Positions 1-5,708 of a stretch of DNA of 18,390 nucleotides are shown here, one piece after another; the first letter of the stretch is position 1; the number at the start of each line of letters is the position of its first letter. The stretch spans positions 1 through 18,390 of the forward strand of contig JAFGGF010000357.1 of NCBI GenBank assembly GCA_016930735.1. Direction: 5' to 3'. Origin of the DNA: Prolixibacteraceae bacterium. GTDB lineage: Bacteria > Bacteroidota > Bacteroidia > Bacteroidales > Prolixibacteraceae. Under the pieces are notes generated by a model. That model saw only the letters and a program-made list of their open reading frames with translations, was not told the origin of the DNA and did no database searches. The position numbers and the translations under genes are program-made.

Positions 1-584
1 CTAGCCAGGCTGAAAAAAACTGTCACTGCCTTTTGATTCAATTCTTCATTATTCTGAATCAAATCCTTTTTTGCTTTCTCATATTTTAAAGGTTCAATTT
101 TCGACTGCCATTTCATTTCATTATAACCATTCAGTTCCTGCATATAATTTATACTCACAGGAGTAGAAGTAAATGAAGTGCTTTTGTCTCCACCCAGGTT
201 CTTTATCATTTCCAGGCCCGATTGCAGGTAAAGCCTTCCTCCTAAAGGAGTTATGTTCTGTGACAATGACATCGAAACATCTGAATTAAAATACTGCCTG
301 TATCTGAACTCATCCTGGTTGGTCTGAAAATTATATTCCTTACCTCTGTACCGGTTAAAATCAACCGGATCGGAACTTAACGACAAGCTTGGTAACCTCT
401 CTGCCTGATAATAGCGGTATTGCCAGTAACTTGCCAGGTACATATTTTTATTCCTGAAAGCATCAATTGACTGGCTTGCAGCGATATTTAAAACCTCAGA
501 AAGGGTTAATTTAATACTTTTTTCCTGTGTTTTTCCTGTTAGAGCGCCTGCCAGCAATAAAACTATTAATATATATTTTTTCAT
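1..584 (-). CDS. TolC-like outer-membrane efflux protein, 5' part only
   Basis: N-terminal 194 codons of an outer-membrane efflux protein; the gene runs off the window at base 1, so its 3' end is missing. The ATG at 582-584 gives MKKYILIVLLLAGALTGKTQ, a signal peptide with cleavage expected near the Gln. Next comes LTLSEVLNIAASQS, the usual opening of TolC/OEP repeats, where the first helix follows 'L(T/S)L-E-L-A'. Tyr- and Gln-rich helices follow, with a serine- and asparagine-rich segment that fits a beta-barrel strand (NSDVSMSLSQN). In the family the protein forms the trimeric outer-membrane channel that docks on a periplasmic adaptor. It starts 15 bp after the permease gene on the same strand, so it is the third gene of the adaptor-permease-channel operon. 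The substrate cannot be told from the sequence. The assignment rests on the signal peptide, the N-terminal pattern and gene order. Confidence 0.8.
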   Translation of the reverse strand, partial: MKKYILIVLLLAGALTGKTQEKSIKLTLSEVLNIAASQSIDAFRNKNMYLASYWQYRYYQAERLPSLSLSSDPVDFNRYRGKEYNFQTNQDEFRYRQYFNSDVSMSLSQNITPLGGRLYLQSGLEMIKNLGGDKSTSFTSTPVSINYMQELNGYNEMKWQSKIEPLKYEKAKKDLIQNNEELNQKAVTVFFSLA

Positions 585-599
585 GGGCTGAATTTTTAA

Positions 600-1985
600 T
601 TATTGACGTAATGAAACCACGGGATCGTTATCTGAGGCTTTTTTTGCAGGAAGATATCCGAAAGTAATTCCCACAATTACGGAAACTCCAAATGCGATCA
701 GAACACTGAAAACGGAAACGATAGTAATAATATCAAAAACTGCAGTTATTATCTTTGATAAAATGATTCCCAGGAAAATTCCGATAAAACCTCCTGTTAA
801 ACTTATTAAAGTTGATTCAGAGAGGAATTGGGCAATGATATCTTTCTTTTTTGCACCAACAGCCTGCCTGACACCTATTTCCCTGATTCTTTCCAAAACC
901 GACGCCAGCATGATATTCATAATACCAATTCCACCTACTATCAATGAAATTCCGGCAATAACACCCAACACAATATTAAAAATACTCCTCGTTTTTTGTT
1001 GCTGTTTCAAAAGAAGTTCAGGAATAGTAACATCAAAATCATATAATTCGGAATGCCTGCGCAATAACATCTTTTTTATTACCGATGCTGTTGCGTTAAG
1101 TTGTTCGGTTTCTTTAACCTGGACAATTATTTTATCCAGTTGATTCAGGTTTTTATCAGTTTCAACAATTTCTTCCTTTGGCGCGTCACCTCCAATCCTG
1201 TAAACTGTAATATTGCCACCAGGTCCACCGGTATTGGCTTTGGCAACTTCATCGGCACGAACCAGCGCCCGGTCTTTGAACCTCCTCAGGATTGTCTGTA
1301 CAGGGATAAATATTTTATTATCTGAACTGCTGATCCCAAGTTCATCGGATGCCGAAGCTGTAAAATCGCGGCGTTCGACCACACCTACAATCTTCAGCCA
1401 GTTTTGGCCGCATTTGATAGTTTTTCCAACGGGATTTTCGTTCCTGAAAAACTCATTTTTAATATTGTCCCCAATTATACAAACCGGAAAGCCGTTCTCT
1501 ATCTGGATTTCGTTAAACAATTCACCTGATGCAAGGGCAATATTAAACAGTTCAAAATAATTGTTATTAACCCCCTCAAGGACAACCGGTTTACTTTTAG
1601 CATTCAATAATGCAGAATAATTAAATGAAATAACCGGAGAAATCTGTTTAACCGACGGGATTACCTTGGCAATTGCTTCAGCATCTAATAGTGTAAGCCC
1701 TTTTGAGAATTTTTTTGTATTTGAGCTTTCTTCACCTTCATTATTATTTCCTCCGTTTTCACTTTCCACCGAAACAGAACTTGGAGTAATAATTATATTA
1801 TTTACTCCCACAAGTTTTATCTGTTCAAGAATTTCCTGCTCGGCTCCTTTACCAATCGACATCATGCTTATAACAGCAGCTACACCAAAAATTATCCCAA
1901 GCGCTGTAAGGATTGATTTGACTTTATTGGCAAAAATTGCTTCTACTGCAATACCAATATCGTGTAAATATCTTTTAATAAACAT
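600..1985 (-). CDS. MacB/FtsX-type ABC transporter permease
   Basis: A 461-residue inner-membrane permease of the MacB type. One N-terminal membrane helix (about residues 20-45, KVKSILTALGIIFGVAAVIS) precedes a large periplasmic MacB_PCD-like domain (about 50-330). Three C-terminal helices follow (about 336-360, 390-415, 420-445). The cytoplasmic loop RIREIGVRQAVGAKKKDI at about 366-383 is the typical coupling-helix region that contacts the ATPase. The C-terminus NDPVVSLRQ matches the family's '(D)PxxxLR' ending. In the family such permeases work mechanically with a periplasmic adaptor and TolC to expel peptides, macrolides or lipids from the periplasm, rather than moving them across the inner membrane. 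E. coli MacB has its ATPase fused; this protein has none, so a separate LolD/MacB-type ATPase is needed and is not visible here. The gene begins 10 bp after the adaptor gene and is almost certainly co-transcribed with it. Confidence 0.92.
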   Translation of the reverse strand: MFIKRYLHDIGIAVEAIFANKVKSILTALGIIFGVAAVISMMSIGKGAEQEILEQIKLVGVNNIIITPSSVSVESENGGNNNEGEESSNTKKFSKGLTLLDAEAIAKVIPSVKQISPVISFNYSALLNAKSKPVVLEGVNNNYFELFNIALASGELFNEIQIENGFPVCIIGDNIKNEFFRNENPVGKTIKCGQNWLKIVGVVERRDFTASASDELGISSSDNKIFIPVQTILRRFKDRALVRADEVAKANTGGPGGNITVYRIGGDAPKEEIVETDKNLNQLDKIIVQVKETEQLNATASVIKKMLLRRHSELYDFDVTIPELLLKQQQKTRSIFNIVLGVIAGISLIVGGIGIMNIMLASVLERIREIGVRQAVGAKKKDIIAQFLSESTLISLTGGFIGIFLGIILSKIITAVFDIITIVSVFSVLIAFGVSVIVGITFGYLPAKKASDNDPVVSLRQ

Positions 1986-1995
1986 CGGAAAGTAT

Positions 1996-3360
1996 TTAAT
2001 TTAGAGGATTAACTAATGTTTGACCATTTTTCTGATCCGTATTTTTATTTATTTGCAATGCCTGATTCTTCTTCTCTTCATCCAACCTCAGTTTTTCCTT
2101 AATTTGTGCATAAATTTCCATCCCTGAAAAAGGAATGGATCCGGCATTTTCAGGTTCAGTTAAACAAACCACATCTCCTTCGTTGACACCTTGCTTTACT
2201 ACAGTAAAATTCTCATTTTCAATCCCGGTTTCGATAATTTGCTTTCTAATCTTCTTATTTTGAATATAGACATATGTTAGGCTGTCGTTTCTGAATACAG
2301 ATTCAAGCGGGATGAATACAACGCTGTCTTCATATCCGGTTTGAATGATATTACTGGTTGTCATCGTTGGTTTTAAATCAGAGTCGCTGCCTTTTATGCT
2401 GATTTTAACTTCAAAAACCTTGGCATCACTACGTGGAAGCAATTGCCCCACATTTGCTATACTGGAAATTTCACCATTCATAACCTTATCAGGAAATGCA
2501 TCAATTCCAATTGTAACCTTTTGCCCCGGTTTTATCCTAGAAATATCAATTTCGTTAATATATGTACTGGTAACCATGGAGTCCATTTTTGGGTATGTTG
2601 CAATTGCCGCGCTTCTGGTCGAGATAGTTGAGGTTGTTTTTATAACACCTCCGCTTGAATACCTGTAATATCCAATTATTCCCGATTGAGGGGCAGTAAT
2701 TGTTAATGCATCAAAAACCTTATCGAATAAGTCGACACGCTCTTTTACCTGCTTAAATGTCAGATATTTGCGTGCAACTTTATTGGCTTCCTGTTCCTGT
2801 TTCAGCAAATAAGCCTGTTTTACCTGTTCCAGTTTCCTTTCTGCTTTTGTAAAATCCATTTCGGCTTTCCTTTTTACCGATGGTGATTCATACATAGATT
2901 CATCAATAATAATCTTTTTTTCTTCCAGGTCAAGTTCAGCATTAATGATCTGGTCCCGTTGATTACTTAAGGTTAGGTTGGAATCAATTTTACTGTCTTC
3001 ATATTCAGTTTTAATTTTTTCCAGTTCGTCAACGGCATTTTTATATTGTTCATCAACATCGGAGTGGTCAATGGTTGCAACATAATCACCTGAATCGACA
3101 TACGTCCCTTCTTCAATCAGATCGGCAATTGTAATTCCTGAAATTCGGATCCGGCTGTCTCTGAATATTTCAGGCACAGGGATATAATCAGCTTCAACTG
3201 ATTCAAGTTGCCCAGAAGAATATACCAAAGATTCAAAAGAACCTTTTTGAGCTTCTGCAGCAAGATAAGATTCAGTGGAGGCAGAATTCCTGAAAATGAA
3301 AATTATTATTATCAGGGAGACTAAAATTCCTAACGAGATTAACAGATATTTACGAAACAT
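1996..3360 (-). CDS. Periplasmic adaptor (HlyD/MacA-type membrane fusion protein)
   Basis: A 454-residue periplasmic adaptor, first gene of the efflux operon. An uncleaved membrane anchor (residues about 5-24, very rich in Leu and Ile) is followed by a first half-lipoyl segment (about 35-100, including the EEGTYVDSGDYVATID turn). Then comes a charged helical hairpin with coiled-coil character (about 105-215), the second half-lipoyl segment (TITAPQSGIIGYY), a beta-barrel domain (PGQKVTIGIDAFPDKVMNGEIS) and a membrane-proximal domain (from about 345). The C-terminal tail is rich in Gln, Lys and Asn and probably disordered. In the family the protein bridges the inner-membrane permease and TolC. 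The 'APxxGxI' motif of the lipoyl domain is clear. Its ATG is preceded by an AT-rich leader without a strong ribosome site, as is common in Bacteroidota, and by the palindrome at 3396-3437. The exported compound is unknown. Confidence 0.9.
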   Translation of the reverse strand: MFRKYLLISLGILVSLIIIIFIFRNSASTESYLAAEAQKGSFESLVYSSGQLESVEADYIPVPEIFRDSRIRISGITIADLIEEGTYVDSGDYVATIDHSDVDEQYKNAVDELEKIKTEYEDSKIDSNLTLSNQRDQIINAELDLEEKKIIIDESMYESPSVKRKAEMDFTKAERKLEQVKQAYLLKQEQEANKVARKYLTFKQVKERVDLFDKVFDALTITAPQSGIIGYYRYSSGGVIKTTSTISTRSAAIATYPKMDSMVTSTYINEIDISRIKPGQKVTIGIDAFPDKVMNGEISSIANVGQLLPRSDAKVFEVKISIKGSDSDLKPTMTTSNIIQTGYEDSVVFIPLESVFRNDSLTYVYIQNKKIRKQIIETGIENENFTVVKQGVNEGDVVCLTEPENAGSIPFSGMEIYAQIKEKLRLDEEKKNQALQINKNTDQKNGQTLVNPLN

Positions 3361-3395
3361 GGCAGTTAAAATTAAGTTGTTTTCTGGTTTAATTA

Positions 3396-3437
3396 AAGAT
3401 TATTTTCAGCACAATCATTGTGCCATAAAATAATCTT
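3396..3437. promoter_or_regulatory. 42-bp imperfect palindrome upstream of the efflux operon
   Basis: The centre is a perfect 7-bp inverted repeat, GCACAAT-c-ATTGTGC (3409-3423). Outside it, AAGATTATTTT (3396-3406) pairs perfectly with AAAATAATCTT (3427-3437), with 2 nt unpaired on the left and 3 nt on the right. That is 18 paired bases in total. The centre lies about 56 bp before the adaptor start codon. It could be an operator for a dimeric regulator or a hairpin in the 5' untranslated RNA. No T-run follows on either strand that would make it a standard terminator. The symmetry is read directly from the sequence; the role is inferred. Confidence 0.55.
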
Positions 3438-3559
3438 ATGTAATATAACAGATAATACCCTGAATTATTGGGATTATTGACAATTCTTAACTTATATTAT
3501 ATTTATTTACAGGATGTTTGAGATTTATAATTAATCAGATCATAAAATTATTTTAAACC

Positions 3560-3590
3560 AAAAAACCCGGCTATAAAATATAACCGGGCT
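3560..3590 (-). terminator. Rho-independent terminator of the carbohydrate operon
   Basis: Read on the minus strand, a stem with CCCGGTTATA on one side and TATAGCCGGG on the other closes a 3-nt TTT loop and is followed directly by six T residues. One pair is G-U in the minus-strand RNA but would be a C-A mismatch in the plus-strand RNA, which supports the orientation. It lies about 105 bp after the GH10 stop codon and ends the six-gene operon before the efflux operon. Confidence 0.9.
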
Positions 3591-3694
3591 TATAATTCAG
3601 CATTGCTATTAGTTTCAATATAAATATCAATCGTAATACCAAACCGTAACTTTACTACCAATCGATATAAAAGAGCGGTAAGTAGTTTTTAGTT

Positions 3695-4774
3695 TTAGTC
3701 CCTTTCTGCAATCCGGACAACGGCATCAAAAGCAGCCTTTGACAGGCAATACCTGTCGAACAGCATAGGATAATCGGACCTGCCGGTAATTGGCCAGTAA
3801 TTCCGCCAAGACTGGCCATCATGTACAGCCCAGAAAGTAACACGTCCTAATATATCCTTATGTTTCCTGAAAAACGAAAATAATTCGGCATAACGAATTG
3901 CCAGAGCTTTCTCAACATTCTCCGGAAGCCCTTCGGGAAAAGGATTGTACTTTTTCTGTTTTTCTGCATCAAAAGAGGAGAGAGGAACAATGTTGGAATC
4001 GACCGGGTAAAACGGAAGGACACCAACATCCAACTCTGTGATCATCAGTTTAACTCCAAGGCTGCTTAATTCCTTAACATAAGATTCAATTAAATCCATT
4101 TTCGGATAGTCAAGGAACCAGTGCCCCTGAATACCAACTCCGTCCACCTGAATGCCGTTAGATTGCAACTTCCGTATAAGTTTGATTACTCCTTCTGTTT
4201 TAGCAACGTGTTCAAAATCGTACTCATTGTAGTACAATTCTGCTTCCGGGTCAGCTTCATGTGCATATTCAAATGCTTTCTGCACATAGTCCTCGCCTAT
4301 TATTTCAAACCATTTGCATTTCCTGAAAGAACCGTCATTCATGATGGCCTCGTTTACAACATCCCAGCCATGGATACGTCCCTTATAACGTCCCATCACT
4401 GTAAAAATGTGATCCTTCATCCGTTCAAGAAGTGCCTCCCGGCTCAGTGGATTCCCTGAGTTATCCTGAAACACCCAATCCGGCGTTTGATGAAACCAGA
4501 CTAATGCATGGGCTATAATATGCATATTAAATTTTTCACCAAAAGCCACATATTTGTCCGATGCCTTAAAATTATATCGTCCCGGCTCAGGGTGGATTTC
4601 TTCCCACTTCATTATATTTTCCGGAGTTATACTGCTAAAATGCCTGGCAACAAGGTCTATGGCTTCTGGTTCCTCACCACAGATTTGCCCGACGTTAAGC
4701 GCTGCACCTATATAAAAATCGTTTTGAAAGATTTCTTTCAAAACAGGCTTGACGGTTTTATCAGATTTCTTCAA
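3695..4774 (-). CDS. Cytoplasmic GH10 family glycoside hydrolase (endo-beta-xylanase-like)
   Basis: A 359-residue, single-domain GH10 protein. Family landmarks in order: NDFYIGAALN (18-27), the ENIMKWEEI region (52-60), the acid/base Glu142 in WDVVNEAI, VGIQGHW (213-219), the nucleophile Glu247 in MITELDV, and the late Trp-rich segment TFWAVHDGQSW. GH10 enzymes cleave beta-1,4-xylan or xylo-oligosaccharides with retention. The only usable start is TTG at 4774: an in-frame stop lies eight codons upstream and no Met occurs before residue 55. The start overlaps the kinase stop by 4 bp (TTGA), which suggests translational coupling. There is no signal peptide, so the enzyme is intracellular and should act on imported oligosaccharides. 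Oddity: the nearly invariant GH10 motif W-H-(S/N)-Q is W93-F94-H95-Q96 here, so a substrate-contacting His is replaced. Family is certain; the substrate is less so. Confidence 0.92.
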   Translation of the reverse strand: MKKSDKTVKPVLKEIFQNDFYIGAALNVGQICGEEPEAIDLVARHFSSITPENIMKWEEIHPEPGRYNFKASDKYVAFGEKFNMHIIAHALVWFHQTPDWVFQDNSGNPLSREALLERMKDHIFTVMGRYKGRIHGWDVVNEAIMNDGSFRKCKWFEIIGEDYVQKAFEYAHEADPEAELYYNEYDFEHVAKTEGVIKLIRKLQSNGIQVDGVGIQGHWFLDYPKMDLIESYVKELSSLGVKLMITELDVGVLPFYPVDSNIVPLSSFDAEKQKKYNPFPEGLPENVEKALAIRYAELFSFFRKHKDILGRVTFWAVHDGQSWRNYWPITGRSDYPMLFDRYCLSKAAFDAVVRIAERD

Positions 4775-5664
4775 GAATGTTTTTCTTTTAGTCGTTTATA
4801 AACATTTTCAAGTGTATCGTTAAACGGGCCGGGAGTTTCCATTTTAATTGAAACCAGAGCAGCGGCAAACTTCAGAGATTCTGCAACGTCATGATCCAAC
4901 CTGTGTGACATGTATGCCGCAAAAGTTGTATCACCCCGTCCAGTTCTTCCGGATACATTACTGTTCGAGAATTTTTCAAAGTATGTTTTCCCGTTTACCC
5001 TCGCCAATACGCCTTCCGATTTTGTAATCAATACTTCAGGGCAACCCCATGATTCGATAATAATTGCAGCTTTTTCCAAATCATCTGTACCGGTCAGAAG
5101 TTTTGCTTCAACGATATCAAGTTTTAATTTATCCATCATAGCTGCGATCTCTTTTTTATCAGCAACATCGATAAACTCATGGTTTTTAGTTACCGGATCG
5201 ACATGACGGACAAAACTCTGCATATCGACTGAAAGGCTTTGATAGTTTCTTTCCTTCAGGCTTTGCATTAGCGACATGTCGAATTCAGTATCAGAAATAC
5301 CGGCAAGGTGGACACAAGTAGAATCCAGTTCAGGAACATCTTTGATATCTATTATTCCTGCAGATTTGATGAGTGTCATTTCACGTTCATCAACATTGGC
5401 AGAAAAATGTACTACCCTGTTGTAGGAAGTTTCTTCACTTGGAATAAGATAACAATCGATACCCAGATCCTTCATCGGTTGAAGAATATGTTCGTCTTTT
5501 GGTGACATTTTTGCAACTACTGCAACTTTTTTACCTACTCTTGCTGCCACCATAGCCCCACATAATACAGCGCTTCCGGGAGCAACCTGTGCTTTCCCCC
5601 CAAAGGGAACAATCTCATCGTAGCACATGTGCCCTACAAAAGTGATATCGTATTTTTTGCTCAT
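4771..5664 (-). CDS. PfkB/ribokinase-family sugar kinase, substrate unknown
   Basis: A 297-residue kinase of the PfkB fold. The beta-rich N-terminus MSKKYDITFVGHMCYDEI is followed by a PfkB signature-1-like stretch (APGSAVLCGAMVAARVG, 28-44). The ATP/anion-hole motif GRTGRGDTTFAAYM gives Asp245 as the catalytic base. Such kinases use ATP to phosphorylate a hydroxymethyl group of a sugar, nucleoside or related polyol. Two deviations are visible: the usual Asn of signature 1 (GGxxxNxA) is missing, and the 'GAGD' core is GRGD. Xylose pathways use FGGY-type xylulokinases, so the kinase hints at a different monosaccharide. A frame 24 codons longer starts at 5736, but the ATG at 5664 has a good ribosome site and avoids overlapping the GH116-like gene, leaving a 44-bp gap. 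The 3' end overlaps the GH10 start. Confidence 0.85.
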   Translation of the reverse strand: MSKKYDITFVGHMCYDEIVPFGGKAQVAPGSAVLCGAMVAARVGKKVAVVAKMSPKDEHILQPMKDLGIDCYLIPSEETSYNRVVHFSANVDEREMTLIKSAGIIDIKDVPELDSTCVHLAGISDTEFDMSLMQSLKERNYQSLSVDMQSFVRHVDPVTKNHEFIDVADKKEIAAMMDKLKLDIVEAKLLTGTDDLEKAAIIIESWGCPEVLITKSEGVLARVNGKTYFEKFSNSNVSGRTGRGDTTFAAYMSHRLDHDVAESLKFAAALVSIKMETPGPFNDTLENVYKRLKEKHS

Positions 5665-5670
5665 AATAAT

Positions 5671-5676
5671 TCCTTC
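5671..5676 (-). promoter_or_regulatory. Ribosome-binding site that sets the kinase start
   Basis: GAAGGA on the minus strand lies 6 nt before the ATG at 5664. It is one of the clearest Shine-Dalgarno matches in the window and argues against the longer start at 5736. Confidence 0.7.
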
Positions 5677-5708
5677 TTTAATTCTAAAAAACAAATTTCT
5701 GTTATTTT

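Larger units (their letters stand above)
3361..3694. other. Non-coding gap between the efflux and carbohydrate operons
   Basis: This 334-bp, very AT-rich gap separates two operons that are both on the minus strand. It holds the intrinsic terminator of the carbohydrate operon (3560-3590) and the 42-bp imperfect palindrome (3396-3437). The promoter of the efflux operon should lie between them. I could not find a convincing match to the Bacteroidota -33/-7 promoter consensus (TTTG, about 19 bp, TAnnTTTG), so none is called. No short reading frame with a ribosome site was seen. Confidence 0.7.

Noticed and set aside
763..1560. Plus-strand open frames inside the permease gene
   Set aside because: They are antisense to a well-recognised permease, have no ribosome site and show no family features.
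3695..4774. GH10 gene truncated at its 5' end with a lost signal peptide
   Set aside because: The catalytic fold begins normally near residue 18 and the upstream DNA is the intact end of the kinase gene with an in-frame stop.
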